DNA of 45,671 nt from Streptomyces virginiae (GCF_000720455.1 NZ_JOAK01000042.1:1-45671); one strand, 5' to 3'; counted from the stretch's first letter, positions 8,660 through 17,265 are shown. Made by a program: numbers and translations. Notes: a model not told the origin generated them from the letters alone.

Positions 8660-9169
8660 TCAGGTGTAGCGGCCCGCGAACCAGGAGGAGGCCGCCTGGG
8701 TGTGGAGGGGGAAGGCCAGTGTCGTGGGGGCGCGCAGGACGTGCCATCCCGTGGTTTCGTCCGTCGGCTTCGAGGCGGGGAGGGTGTGCGCGGGGCGGGG
8801 CGGGAGGAGGCCGAAGAGGAGGAGGTGGCCGGCCGGGGAGCTGAGGGCGTCGGCCAGGGTGACGTCCGCCGCGGTGGCCGTGATGCCGGTCTCCTCGCGC
8901 AGCTCGCGGACGACGGCGTCGCGCCAGTCCTCGCCGAAGTCGATGAAGCCGCCGGGGAGGGCGATGCCGCCGAGGGCCGGTTCGATCGTCCGGGTGATGA
9001 CCACGAGGCCGGTGCCGTCCGCGTCCTCGACGGGGAGGAGGGTGACGGCCACGGGGAGGGGGTTGCGGTAGGCGGTGGCTCCGCAGGCCGGGCAGGTGCG
9101 GGGCCAGGCGGTCGTACCGTACGGCGCTCCGCAGGTGGAGCAGTGCGAGTCCCTCAGGTGTTCCGGCAT
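8660..9169 (-). CDS. Nudix hydrolase with N-terminal zinc ribbon
   Basis: This 169-residue protein hydrolyses a nucleoside diphosphate linked to another moiety; the exact substrate is unknown. An N-terminal zinc ribbon (CSTCGAPYG then CPACGA) precedes the Nudix box GGFIDFGEDWRDAVVRELREETGI, split here as GGFIDFGEDW and RDAVVRELREETGI (about residues 72-95). The ribbon recalls NADH-pyrophosphatase-like enzymes, but the protein is much shorter. The ATG at 9169 is preferred to a TTG at 9187. No Shine-Dalgarno sequence is seen, so it may be leaderless. Its start is only 11 bp from that of the divergent dipeptidase gene. Confidence 0.9.
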   Translation of the reverse strand: MPEHLRDSHCSTCGAPYGTTAWPRTCPACGATAYRNPLPVAVTLLPVEDADGTGLVVITRTIEPALGGIALPGGFIDFGEDWRDAVVRELREETGITATAADVTLADALSSPAGHLLLFGLLPPRPAHTLPASKPTDETTGWHVLRAPTTLAFPLHTQAASSWFAGRYT

Positions 9170-9180
9170 GCGGTGATGGT

Positions 9181-9878
9181 ATGCCAAGGGGTATGCGGAT
9201 GACGGCTGTTGTGGGGCTGGTCGGGTTGCTTGCGGGCGGGGCGGCCGCGCCGCCCGGGTTCACGGTGCTCCGGGAGGTGGATCCGAGCATCCGGCATGAC
9301 GTCCGGTACGCCGGAGAGCGGAATTTCACCGGCGGGGTGGTCGACGGGTACGAGGAGCCGGAGTGCCTGCTGGCCCGGCCGGCGGCCGAGGCGTTGCGGC
9401 GGGCGCAGCGGGTGCTGTTGCGCAGGGGCTATTCGCTGCTGGTGTACGACTGTTACCGGCCGCAGCGGGCGGTCGACCGGTTCGTGCGGTGGGCCGGGGA
9501 GGAGGACGGTCCGGACGACTTGGCGCGCAAGGCGGAGTTCTATCCGCGGGTGGAGCGCGGCCGGCTGATTCCCGACGGGTACATCGCGGAGAAGTCGGGG
9601 CACAGCCGTGGCAGCACGGTCGACGTGACGCTGGTGGAACTCTCCGGCCGGGAGGTCGACATGGGGACCGCGTTCGACTTCTTCGATCCGTTGTCGCACA
9701 CGGACGATCCGCGGGTGACCGGTGCGGCCCGCGCCAACCGGCAGTTGCTGAAACGGGTACTGGGCGGGCAGGGGTTCGTGAACCTAGGGAGGAGTGGTGG
9801 CACTTCACCTACAAGCCGGAGGCCTACCCGGACACGTACTTCGACTTCCCCGTCGCTGTCGCCGAGGTCCGGCCGTGA
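9181..9878 (+). pseudogene. VanX-like D-Ala-D-Ala dipeptidase, frameshifted
   Basis: The product resembles M15D dipeptidases that cleave D-Ala-D-Ala, or its secreted relatives. A hydrophobic signal-like segment (TAVVGLVGLLAGGAAA) starts the protein. SGHSRGSTVDVTL supplies the zinc His and Asp. The third catalytic block, EWWHFTYKPEAYPDTYFDFP, is present at about 9793-9850 but in another frame. A single base is missing near AACCTAGGGAGGAG (9781-9794). Frame 1 continues instead into the next gene. ATG codons at 9181, 9193 and 9199 are all possible; AAGGGG at 9186-9191 best fits 9199, while the first gives the more basic signal peptide. A sequencing error is possible; otherwise the enzyme is inactive. 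Confidence 0.8.
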
Positions 9879-9891
9879 GTACCTTGCCCGC

Positions 9892-10230
9892 ATGACTTTC
9901 AGCTCGTACGAGGAATTCTGGCCGTACTACGTCGCGATGCACTCCCGCGCCGCCACGCGCTGGGTGCACCTCACCGGCACGCTCACCGGTCTGGCCCTGA
10001 CCGCCTACGGGGTGGCGCGCGGCCGCAGGCGCTACCTCGCCGCGCTTCCCCTCATCGGGTACGGGACCGCCTGGCCGGCTCACTTCCTGATCGAGGGGAA
10101 CAATCCGGCCACCTTCGGACACCCGGCGTGGTCGCTGCGCGGGGACGCGCGGATGATCCGGATGATGCTGGCCGGGCGGGACGCCGAGCTGGACGAGATC
10201 GCCCGGAAGTGGCTCGCCGAGAACCGGTGA
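9892..10230 (+). CDS. DUF962 / Mpo1-like small membrane protein
   Basis: This 112-residue protein has the DUF962 pattern: an early WVHLTGTLTG, a hydrophobic middle, and GTAWPAHFLIEGNNPATFGHPAWSL split as PAHFLIEGNNPATFGHP and AWSL. The yeast relative Mpo1 is a 2-hydroxy fatty acid dioxygenase whose conserved His bind iron; whether this short bacterial form has that activity is unknown. Two hydrophobic stretches (about residues 21-38 and 44-60) suggest membrane association. Because of the upstream frameshift it lies in frame with the first part of the dipeptidase. The ATG at 9892 is the likely native start, although no clear ribosome binding site precedes it. Confidence 0.8.
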   Translation: MTFSSYEEFWPYYVAMHSRAATRWVHLTGTLTGLALTAYGVARGRRRYLAALPLIGYGTAWPAHFLIEGNNPATFGHPAWSLRGDARMIRMMLAGRDAELDEIARKWLAENR

Positions 10231-10264
10231 CCCGGGCCGGCCGGCCGTGGCAGACTCCTAACTT

Positions 10265-10279
10265 CTGACGATACGTCAG
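10265..10279. promoter_or_regulatory. Candidate operator CTGACG-ATA-CGTCAG
   Basis: This perfect 6-bp inverted repeat around a 3-bp spacer lies about 22 bp before the DUF35 gene start. The same TGACG-N3-CGTCA core recurs at 45585-45597 upstream of a second gene pair. Size and symmetry fit a TetR-type repressor site; the regulator is not identified. Confidence 0.6.
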
Positions 10280-10300
10280 CTCTTCGGCATGGGAGGGGTC

Positions 10301-10759
10301 TTGGCACGCACACGCACACCCGTCGTGAGCGGGTGGTTCACCGAGAACGCGCCGGACGGGGGCGGCTTCCGGCTGCTCGGCACCCGGTGCTCGGCCTGTA
10401 CCGCGGTGTTCTTCCCCCGCGAGGACGCCTTCTGCCGCAACCCGCGCTGCCCCGGCGGCGGGGAGCTGGCCGAGGTACCGCTGTCCCCGCGGGGCCGGGT
10501 CTGGTCCTACACCGACGGGCGCTACCGGCCGCCCGCGCCGTACGTGTCCGACCCGGCCGCGCCCTGGGAGCCGTACACCCTGGTCGCGGTGGAGCTGGAG
10601 GCGGAGGGGATGGTCGTGCTGGGACAGGCCGCGCCCGGGGTCGGGGTCGCCGATCTGGCGGTGGGCATGGAGGTCGAGGTCGTGGGCGGCGTGCTGCACG
10701 AGGACGCCGGGACCACCTGGACCACCTGGCTGTTCAAGCCGGTGGGAGGGGCCGCGTGA
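10301..10759 (+). CDS. DUF35 OB-fold/zinc-ribbon acyl-CoA-associated protein
   Basis: This ~152-residue protein has a rubredoxin-like ribbon (RCSAC, then CRNPRC) followed by an OB fold, the DUF35 pattern. Such proteins pair with thiolase-like partners and help hold acyl-CoA substrates, as in the ChsH2-Ltp2 complex of steroid side-chain cleavage. The TTG at 10301 gives MARTRTPVV with GGAGGGG close upstream. An in-frame ATG at 10289 would add four residues but lacks a ribosome binding site. Its stop overlaps the GTG of the thiolase-like gene (GTGA), which implies translational coupling and a stable complex. Confidence 0.88.
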   Translation: MARTRTPVVSGWFTENAPDGGGFRLLGTRCSACTAVFFPREDAFCRNPRCPGGGELAEVPLSPRGRVWSYTDGRYRPPAPYVSDPAAPWEPYTLVAVELEAEGMVVLGQAAPGVGVADLAVGMEVEVVGGVLHEDAGTTWTTWLFKPVGGAA

Positions 10760-11946
10760 GCACCGAGGTGGCCGTCCTGGGGGCCGGCATGCACCCGTGG
10801 GGCAAATGGGGCCGCAGCTTCGTCGAGTACGGGCGCAGCGCGGCGCGGGCGGCGCTCGCGGACGCGGGCCTGGACTGGACGGACGTGGGGTCGGTCGTCG
10901 GCGCGGACACCGTGCGTTCCGGATACCCGGGCTACGTGGCCGGCGCCACCTTCGCCCGGGCCCTCGGCTGGCAGGGCGCCCGGGTGACCAGCGTGTACGC
11001 GGCCTGCGCGTCCGGGGCCCAGGCGATCGGGGCGGCCCGTGCGCAGATCCTGGCGGGCCAGGCCGAGGTGGTGCTCGTGGTCGGCGCGGACGCCGCACCC
11101 AAGGGGTTCTTCGCACCGGCCGGCGGCGACCGGCCGGACGATCCGGACTGGTTGCGGTTCCGGGTGCTGGGCGCGACCAACCCGGCGTACTTCGCGCTCT
11201 ACGCCCGCCGCCGGATGGCCGTCCACGGGGACACCCTGGAAGACTTCGCCCGGGTCAAGGTGAAGAACGCGGCGGCCGGGCGGCTCAATCCGCTCGCCCG
11301 CTACCGCAGGGCCGTCACCGCGGACGAGGTCGCCGCCTCGGCGGTGGTCGCCGATCCGCTCCGGCTGCTGGACATCTGCGCGACCTCCGACGGGGGCGCG
11401 GCGCTGGTGCTCACCAGCATGGACTTCGCGCGCTCGCGCGGGGTGGCCGATCCGGTGCGGATCCGGGCGGTGTCGACGGTGACGCCCACCTATCCGCGGA
11501 CGGTGCTGGACCTGCCGGACATCGCCACCGACTCGACGACGGCCGTGGAGCCGGCGGCCGGATCCTTCCGGTCCTCGATCGCGCGCGCCGCGTACGAGGA
11601 GGCGGGGCTCGGGCCGGAGGACCTCTCGCTCGCCGAGGTGTACGACCTGTCCACGGCCCTGGAACTGGAGTGGTACGAGGACATCGGGCTGTGCGCCGAG
11701 GGCGAGGGGGCGAAGCTGCTGCGGGAGGGGGCGACGGCCCTGGGCGGGCGGATCCCCGTCAACACCAGTGGCGGGCTCGCCTCGTTCGGGGAGGCGGTGC
11801 CGGCCCAGGCCATCGCCCAGGTGTGCGAGCTGACGTGGCAGTTGCGCGGCACGGCCGGGGAGCGGCAGGTGCCCGGCGCACGGGCGGGGATCACCGCCAA
11901 CCAGGGGCTGTTCGGGCACGGGTCGGCCGTCGTCGCCGTGCGCTGA
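10756..11946 (+). CDS. Thiolase-like / lipid-transfer (Ltp/SCP-x type) protein
   Basis: This 396-residue thiolase-fold protein has SVYAACASGAQ (Cys at about residue 85) in the nucleophile region. The C-terminal NTSGGLASFGEAVPAQA lacks the usual GHPxG His motif. This, with the coupled DUF35 gene, points to the lipid-transfer/retro-aldolase branch (Ltp2-like) more than to a classical acetyltransferase. LAEVYDLSTALELEWYEDIG holds Tyr residues in a region where Ltp2-type aldolases use Tyr. The GTG start overlaps the preceding stop by 4 nt. Substrate is unknown; a branched or cyclic acyl-CoA is plausible. A strong terminator follows. Confidence 0.85.
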   Translation: MSTEVAVLGAGMHPWGKWGRSFVEYGRSAARAALADAGLDWTDVGSVVGADTVRSGYPGYVAGATFARALGWQGARVTSVYAACASGAQAIGAARAQILAGQAEVVLVVGADAAPKGFFAPAGGDRPDDPDWLRFRVLGATNPAYFALYARRRMAVHGDTLEDFARVKVKNAAAGRLNPLARYRRAVTADEVAASAVVADPLRLLDICATSDGGAALVLTSMDFARSRGVADPVRIRAVSTVTPTYPRTVLDLPDIATDSTTAVEPAAGSFRSSIARAAYEEAGLGPEDLSLAEVYDLSTALELEWYEDIGLCAEGEGAKLLREGATALGGRIPVNTSGGLASFGEAVPAQAIAQVCELTWQLRGTAGERQVPGARAGITANQGLFGHGSAVVAVR

Positions 11947-12050
11947 ACAGCTCGTGCCGTCCTGGTGCTTGACGGCCCCCGGCGGCGGGTTCACACTCGC
12001 TCCACGGTCCCGCACCGCCTCCGGGCCCACGAAAACCCCCCGTGAGAGCT

Positions 12051-12086
12051 GCGGCCCGTACCCCAGTCGGCGGGGGTACGGGCCGC
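12051..12086. terminator. Bidirectional terminator between thiolase-like gene and conservon
   Basis: A perfect 14-bp stem (12051-12064 with 12073-12086) closes an 8-nt loop between the convergent stops at 11946 and 12117. No long T-run follows, as is common in Streptomyces. Confidence 0.8.
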
Positions 12087-12116
12087 GCCCGTTGTCGTCG
12101 CGCGGACCGGTGCGGC

Positions 12117-12743
12117 TCAGGCTCCGGCGGACAGGCTCCGGCGCCGCTCGCGCGCCAGGGACATCGCGTGTTCCACGACCCCCACCAGCACGTCCTTCAC
12201 GGACTCACGGTCCCGTGCGTCGCACAGCAGCACCGGAACCCCGGGGTCGAGGTCGAGTGCCGTCCGTACGGTCACCACGGGGTGGCGGTCCGCGCCGTCG
12301 AAGCAGTTGACCGCGACGACGAACGGGATCGCGCGCCGCTCGAAGTAGTCGATCGCAGCGAAGCAGTCGGCCAGGCGGCGGGTGTCCGCGAGGACCACGG
12401 CGCCCAGGGAGCCCTGGGCCAGCTCGTCCCACAGGAACCAGAAGCGGTCCTGTCCGGGCGTGCCGAACAGGTACAGCACCAGGTCCTCGCGGAGCGTGAT
12501 GCGTCCGAAGTCCATGGCCACGGTCGTGGTGCTCTTGCCCTCCACTCCCCCGGTGTCGTCGACGCCGACGCCGGGCTCGGAGAGCCGTTCCTCGGTGCGG
12601 AGCGGTCTGATTTCGCTGACCGCGCTGACCAGGGTGGTCTTGCCCACCCCGAAGCCTCCCGCGACCAGGATCTTCAAGGTCAGCGGCTCGACCGGCGACA
12701 CCGCGTGCATGGCACCGGTGCGGCTAAAGCGCCCGAAGGCCAT
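12117..12743 (-). CDS. cvnD: Conservon GTPase CvnD
   Basis: This 208-residue small GTP-binding protein is of the MglA/Ras-like conservon type. The P-loop GGFGVGKTT is at residues 29-37, GTPGQDRF is the G3 box, and VNCFDG stands in the G4 position. In S. coelicolor conservons, the four Cvn proteins are proposed to form a membrane-associated complex resembling eukaryotic G-protein signalling. It overlaps cvnC by 20 bp, and it is the last gene of the cluster before a terminator. Confidence 0.94.
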   Translation of the reverse strand: MAFGRFSRTGAMHAVSPVEPLTLKILVAGGFGVGKTTLVSAVSEIRPLRTEERLSEPGVGVDDTGGVEGKSTTTVAMDFGRITLREDLVLYLFGTPGQDRFWFLWDELAQGSLGAVVLADTRRLADCFAAIDYFERRAIPFVVAVNCFDGADRHPVVTVRTALDLDPGVPVLLCDARDRESVKDVLVGVVEHAMSLARERRRSLSAGA

Positions 12744-13170
12744 CGATCACCTCACGCAGAATGGATTCATCGGGCAGTTCTGCCGGGGGTACCGGCCTGG
12801 TCACGTGGACCAGTTCCTCATCGACCAGGTCGCCGATGAGGACGCGGACGACCCCGACCGCGAGGTCGAGGTCGGCCGCCAGTTCGGCGACCGACTGGGG
12901 CCGTTCCCGGCACAGCCCGAGGATGTGGGCGTGTTCCGGGGAGAGGGTCATGTCCCAGACCGGATCGTCGGCCGCCGGTTCGGCGACGACGAGGGCGATC
13001 AGGTCGAGGCGGTGCTGGCCCGCGTGGCTGGTCCGGCCGCGGGTCATGGCGTAGGGGCGTACGACGGGACCCGCGTCGTCGTCGAACCAGTGCGCGTGGT
13101 CTGGGGCGGACGGGTCTAAGGGCATGCCGGTGGGAGTGTCGGCGAGATGGTCCTGGCCTGGGTCGCTCAT
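12724..13170 (-). CDS. cvnC: Conservon protein CvnC (DUF742)
   Basis: This 148-residue DUF742 protein has the conserved VVRPYAMTRGRT segment (about residue 36) and a winged-helix-like C-terminal half (LCRERPQSVAELAADLDLAVGVVRVLIGDL, here split into shorter words LCRERPQSVAEL and GVVRVLIGDL). It sits in the standard third position of the conservon. Ten nucleotides separate it from the cvnB stop, and its 3' end overlaps cvnD. Its biochemical role is not established. Confidence 0.94.
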   Translation of the reverse strand: MSDPGQDHLADTPTGMPLDPSAPDHAHWFDDDAGPVVRPYAMTRGRTSHAGQHRLDLIALVVAEPAADDPVWDMTLSPEHAHILGLCRERPQSVAELAADLDLAVGVVRVLIGDLVDEELVHVTRPVPPAELPDESILREVIDGLRAL

Positions 13171-13180
13171 GCCTTCCGAC

Positions 13181-13618
13181 TCACCCTCCGGCTGGCAGCC
13201 CGGTGCGTGGGGCGGTCGCCAGGTGGTCCCCCACCCGCTTCACCATCAGCGTCATCTCGTACGCGACCTGGCCCACGTCGGAGTCGGCGTCGGCCAGGAC
13301 GGCCAGGCAGCTGCCGTCGCCCGCGGCCATGACGAAGAGGAACGCCTCGTCCAGCTCGACCACGGTCTGGCGGACCCGGCCGGAGTCGAAGTGCCGGCCG
13401 ACGCCCTTGGCCAGGCTGTGGAACCCGGACGCGACGGCCGCCAGGTGCTCGCTGTCCTCGCGGGTCAGGTCCTTGGAGCTGCCCGTGGGCAGGCCGTCGC
13501 CGGAGAGGACCACCGCCTTGCGGATGGACCCGACCCGGTCGACGAGCTCGTCGAGGAGCCAGTTGAGCGGGCCGGAGCCGCGGCCCCTGGTGTCGTTGCC
13601 GGTCTGCGGTGCGGTCAT
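13181..13618 (-). CDS. cvnB: Conservon protein CvnB (roadblock/LC7)
   Basis: This 145-residue protein has a roadblock/LC7 fold. Core motifs are LNWLLDELVDRV, AVVLSGDGLPTG and the C-terminal VGQVAYEMTLMVKRVGD. Roadblock proteins act as GTPase-regulating partners (MglB-like), so CvnD is the likely target. The start codon overlaps the 3' end of cvnA by 4 nt, implying coupled translation. The family assignment is firm; the GAP or GEF role is inferred. Confidence 0.94.
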   Translation of the reverse strand: MTAPQTGNDTRGRGSGPLNWLLDELVDRVGSIRKAVVLSGDGLPTGSSKDLTREDSEHLAAVASGFHSLAKGVGRHFDSGRVRQTVVELDEAFLFVMAAGDGSCLAVLADADSDVGQVAYEMTLMVKRVGDHLATAPRTGLPAGG

Positions 13619-16446
13619 CGACCGTCCCCTTCGTTCTCGTTCGCGGGACCGCCGGCGGGGAGTGTGCCCGCCTCGGTCTCGGACTGCTGCTGTGCGTGCC
13701 GGTTGCGGCCCGCCGTCCAGCCACGCTGGAGAGCGGACATGCGCGTGCGTACGTCCTCCGCGTCGCGGTCTGCCACCTGGTCGGGGGCGGCTTCGGCGGG
13801 CGCGGACGACGTGGACTTCTTGAGCTGCGGGGCCAGGCTGGCCTGGCGGATGCGGCGGGGCAGCCCGCCGGTGTCCGGGCCGACGGCGGGTTCCGTGTCG
13901 TCGGATCCGGCCGCGGGGGCGTGCTGCGGGACCACGGACACCGGGCGGGGATCCACCCGGCGGCCGTGCTCGGCGACCAGGGTCGGGGTGGTACGGCGGC
14001 GCGGCAGCGGTACGGCTCCCGGGGAGCGGGGGCCGTCGGGGCGGGGGGCCTCCAGGCGCTGGGTGTCCAGCCGGACCGGTCCGGTGGGCGCGAGCGGCTC
14101 GCGCTCCCGGTCGCGGTCGCCGTTGCGGGAGGAGCCGTTGCGCGACGAGCCGTTGCGCTCGGCGTGGCGGTCGGTGTGCGGCCGGTCCGCCGGGCGCAGG
14201 CCGAGCAGGGCGCTGCGCGGGGTGCCGTTCGGCGGGGTCTCGTCGTCGAGGGTCGCCATGGCCGGGCGGCCGGCGCCGGGACGGCCCGCGGCGACGGCCG
14301 GGCCGTCGTCGAGGGCGGCGGTGTCGTCGAGGGAGTCCAGGCCGTCCAGGCCGCGGCCGCCGAGCGGGGCCTCCAGCTCGACCGGGCCGCGCAGTTCGCC
14401 GGTGGGCAGCGGGCGGCCGGAGGAGGCACGCTCCACGGCGGAGGTGACGGGGCGCTCGGAGTGCGTCCTGCCGATCTGGCCGGCCTTCGCGGCCCTGCCG
14501 GACTTGGCCGCGCGGGGGCCGTCCAGCCGTACGCCGCTGCCGCTGGTCTCGGGGGCGTCGGTCAGCAGGGCCGACGGGAGGAAGACCACAGCGGTGGTGC
14601 CTCCGTACGGGCTGGGCTGGAGGACCACCTTGACGCTGTGGCGCTGCGCGAGGCGGCTGACGACGAACAGGCCGAGCCGGTCGGTGTCGGAGAGTTCGAA
14701 CTCGGGGGTCTCGGCGAGCCGGAGGTTCGCGTCGAGCAGTGCCTCCGGGGTCATGCCGAGGCCCCGGTCGTGGATCTCGAGGGTGAAGCCGTTGGCGACG
14801 CGCTCTCCGTGCACCTGGACCGCGGTGTGCGGCGGGGAGAACACGGTGGCGTTCTCGAGGAGTTCGGCGATGAGGTGGGTGACGTCGGCGACGGCCGGCC
14901 CGACGATGCCCAGGCGGGTCAGGCGGCGCACCTCTATTCGCTCGTAGTCCTCGACCTCTGCGACGGCGGCCCGTACGACGTCCATGAGCTGGACGGGCTT
15001 GCGCCACTGGCGGGAGGGGGCGGCTCCGGAGAGGATCACCAGGCCCTCCGCGTGGCGGCGCATGCGGGTGGTCATGTGGTCGAGGCGGAAGAGGTCGGCG
15101 AGCTCCTCGGTGTCCTCGGTGCGGCGCTCCATGGTGTCGAGGAGGGTCAGCTGGCGGTGCAGCAGCACCTGGTTGCGGCGGGCCAGGTTGACGAAGACCT
15201 CGGAGACGCCGCGGCGCAGGTCGGCCTGCTTGACGGCGGCCTCGACGGCGGCGCGCTGGAGGGTGTTGAGGGCCTGGCCGACCTGGCCGACCTCGTCCTT
15301 CTCGTATTCGAGGTGGGGCGCCTCGGTCTCGACGTCGACGTGTTCGCCGGCGGCGAGGCGCCGCATGACGCTCGGGAGCCGGACGCCGGAGGCCTCGTGT
15401 GCCTCCTTGCGCAGCCGGGAGAGGTCGCGGACCAGGTCGCGGCCGATGCGCACGGAGAGGACGAGGGACACGATGAGGGCGAGGAAGCCGAGGATGCCGG
15501 CGCCGGCGGCCTGGATCATGACGTCCATGGCCACGGGCTCGATGCGCCGCTGGTAGCGGTCGCCGGCGTCGGTGTTCATGTCCGCGAGGTCGTCGAGGAC
15601 CTTGGTGGAGGCCTCGTCCCACTGGGCGGCGGTGAGGTTGCGCGGCTTGTTGACCGCGCCGCCGGAGATGAAGCGTTCCTCGGCCTCGCGCAGCGGCTGG
15701 GTCTGGGGGTCCTTCCAGAACTGCTCGAAGCGCTCCCGGTCGTCGGCGGGGAGGGTCACGAGGTTGAACTCGTAGAGCAGCGTGCGGTTGGCGGCGAAGT
15801 CGGAGACGCGGCGGACGTCGCCGGCGGAGATGTTGCGCGCGGCGAGGGCGGAGGCGACCACGGCGTCCTCGCGGGAGAGCAGCTCGCGGGCGCGGCTGAT
15901 GCCGACGAGCGCGCGGCCCTCCTTGTCGACCTCGACGTTGTCGAGGCCGTGGAGGTTCATGAGGAAGTCGTAGCAGGGGTCGACGAGCCGGTTGTAGAGC
16001 TCCAGGGCCTGACCGGGGTCGAGGGCGTTCTGGTCGACGGAGCGGCGCATGGAGCCGATGCCGTGGAAGGCGGAGACGATCGAGCGCAGGCGCTGGGCGC
16101 TCTGCGGGCTGAGCTCGTCGACGACCTTGGGGTCGCGGGCGCTCACGCTGATCTTCTCGACGGCCGCGTCGGTCTCGGCGCGGCGCTTGGCGAGTTCGGC
16201 GGTGGCGGTGGCGGCCCGGGGGTCTCCCAGGACGACGAGGGTCTGGCGCCGCTCCTTCTGGATGACGCGGGCGACGTCCTCGACGGGGTAGCCGACCTTG
16301 TCGATGACGTAGGCCACGTCGAAGAGTTGGAGGGCCTGACGGCCCGTGATGACCGTGGCGAAGCCCCAGAGGGCGGTCAGGGAGACGAGCGGCACAAGGA
16401 GCAACGCCACGATCTTCCGGCGGATGGACTTCCCGCGAAAGCGCAT
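13615..16446 (-). CDS. cvnA: Conservon sensor-kinase-like protein CvnA (NIT domain)
   Basis: This 943-residue membrane sensor has TM1 at about 11-34, an extracellular nitrate/nitrite-sensing NIT domain at about 50-300, TM2 at about 308-334, then HAMP and a histidine-kinase-type ATPase. The N box is ELLENATVFSPP (about residue 527) and the G1 box is DRGLGM (about 560). No canonical H-box is clear; LLHRQLTLLDTMERR lies at that position. A Pro/Arg-rich tail (about 635-943) includes the short repeat NGSSRNGSSRNG and is probably disordered. It is the first gene of the conservon. GGGGAGG lies just before the ATG. Confidence 0.93.
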   Translation of the reverse strand: MRFRGKSIRRKIVALLLVPLVSLTALWGFATVITGRQALQLFDVAYVIDKVGYPVEDVARVIQKERRQTLVVLGDPRAATATAELAKRRAETDAAVEKISVSARDPKVVDELSPQSAQRLRSIVSAFHGIGSMRRSVDQNALDPGQALELYNRLVDPCYDFLMNLHGLDNVEVDKEGRALVGISRARELLSREDAVVASALAARNISAGDVRRVSDFAANRTLLYEFNLVTLPADDRERFEQFWKDPQTQPLREAEERFISGGAVNKPRNLTAAQWDEASTKVLDDLADMNTDAGDRYQRRIEPVAMDVMIQAAGAGILGFLALIVSLVLSVRIGRDLVRDLSRLRKEAHEASGVRLPSVMRRLAAGEHVDVETEAPHLEYEKDEVGQVGQALNTLQRAAVEAAVKQADLRRGVSEVFVNLARRNQVLLHRQLTLLDTMERRTEDTEELADLFRLDHMTTRMRRHAEGLVILSGAAPSRQWRKPVQLMDVVRAAVAEVEDYERIEVRRLTRLGIVGPAVADVTHLIAELLENATVFSPPHTAVQVHGERVANGFTLEIHDRGLGMTPEALLDANLRLAETPEFELSDTDRLGLFVVSRLAQRHSVKVVLQPSPYGGTTAVVFLPSALLTDAPETSGSGVRLDGPRAAKSGRAAKAGQIGRTHSERPVTSAVERASSGRPLPTGELRGPVELEAPLGGRGLDGLDSLDDTAALDDGPAVAAGRPGAGRPAMATLDDETPPNGTPRSALLGLRPADRPHTDRHAERNGSSRNGSSRNGDRDREREPLAPTGPVRLDTQRLEAPRPDGPRSPGAVPLPRRRTTPTLVAEHGRRVDPRPVSVVPQHAPAAGSDDTEPAVGPDTGGLPRRIRQASLAPQLKKSTSSAPAEAAPDQVADRDAEDVRTRMSALQRGWTAGRNRHAQQQSETEAGTLPAGGPANENEGDGR

Positions 16447-16830
16447 GGCCTCCCCAGCCTCCCCCAGGTCAACCCCGTTGCCGGGGGTCGGTGTTCCGTC
16501 ATTTAAACGGCGTGAGCCTACTACTGCTGGGGAGTAGGTTCGAAGGCGTGTCCGGACGTTTTCGGCCTGACCCCCCGAGGAAGATCACCAGTTGTCCGAC
16601 ACTTCCGGTCAAGTGCAGCCCGATATGTGGCAGATGACACTTGGTGAGGCGTCAGTTCGCGCAGCTTGATGGATGGCTGGAATTATTCGTTCCGCGATCT
16701 TAGAGGCCTTCGGGAGGCATCCGGCATTCGGGAATCTCCCGGCGCCGTCGGACGTCTGTCTGTACGAGGCACATGTCGGGGTAGACGTGTTGGGGTAGGT
16801 ATGGCGGACCGCGTGGGGAGTGAGCGGACC
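16447..16830. promoter_or_regulatory. 384-bp divergent intergenic region, cvnA / membrane protein
   Basis: No gene is seen. The part near cvnA has an AT-rich TTTAAA at 16502-16507 and a CCTACT...AGTAGG inverted repeat near 16517-16538. The rest is less GC-rich than its surroundings, as expected for promoters. A GGGAAT-N18-GTC arrangement at 16730-16756 resembles an ECF promoter but lacks the final T of a SigR -10 element. Confidence 0.4.
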
Positions 16831-17265
16831 ATGAGCAGTGACGAGGGCGGCGGCGCCGGTGCGGCGCGGCGCGGCCTGTGGGTGGAGGAGCCGGCGCGCC
16901 GGCGTCGGATGCCGGACCCGGTGCGGGCTTCGGCGGTGCGGTCGGTGCTGGTCGTGGCCGTGACGCTGACCCAGGCGACGATCACGTTCTTCCTGAGCCT
17001 GACGGGCTCCTGGCTGGCCTTCCCGATGGTGCTGGGCGCGGTCGCGGCGACCGTCGTGGCCACCTGGGCCGTGCTGGACGTGTGGATCACCCGGCAGACG
17101 TGGAACCAGCGCTACGGGGTCGTCTCGGAGCCGAGCAGCACGGCGCGGCTGCGCCGCCGCGAGGCCCGCCGGGCGGCCAAGGCCCTGCGGACGGCGCACA
17201 AGCTCGCCGGGCCGGCCCGAATAGCCCGCGAGGACGGGCCCCTCGCGGGCTTCGGCCGCCGCTGA
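16831..17265 (+). CDS. Small two-helix membrane protein
   Basis: This ~144-residue protein has two hydrophobic segments (about residues 31-53 and 56-78) after a polar N-terminus, and a basic C-terminal tail rich in Arg and Ala (ARLRRREARRAAKALR). Both ends should face the cytoplasm. I recognise no functional family. The ATG at 16831 (MSSDEGG) is chosen by resemblance to typical Streptomyces starts, with GGGGAG 10 nt upstream. An in-frame ATG at 16801 preceded by GGGG is also possible. It is convergent with the SMC-like operon. Confidence 0.7.
   Translation: MSSDEGGGAGAARRGLWVEEPARRRRMPDPVRASAVRSVLVVAVTLTQATITFFLSLTGSWLAFPMVLGAVAATVVATWAVLDVWITRQTWNQRYGVVSEPSSTARLRRREARRAAKALRTAHKLAGPARIAREDGPLAGFGRR

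Noticed and set aside
10756..11946. Classical acetyl-CoA acetyltransferase
   Set aside because: The C-terminal catalytic His motif is not evident, and the coupled DUF35 gene indicates the lipid-transfer/aldolase branch.
16539..16550. GGTTCGAA as a tRNA T-loop
   Set aside because: No acceptor stem or anticodon arm is present around it.
16730..16756. GGGAAT-N18-GTC as a SigR promoter for the small membrane protein
   Set aside because: The -10 element lacks the final T of GTT, so the match is incomplete.
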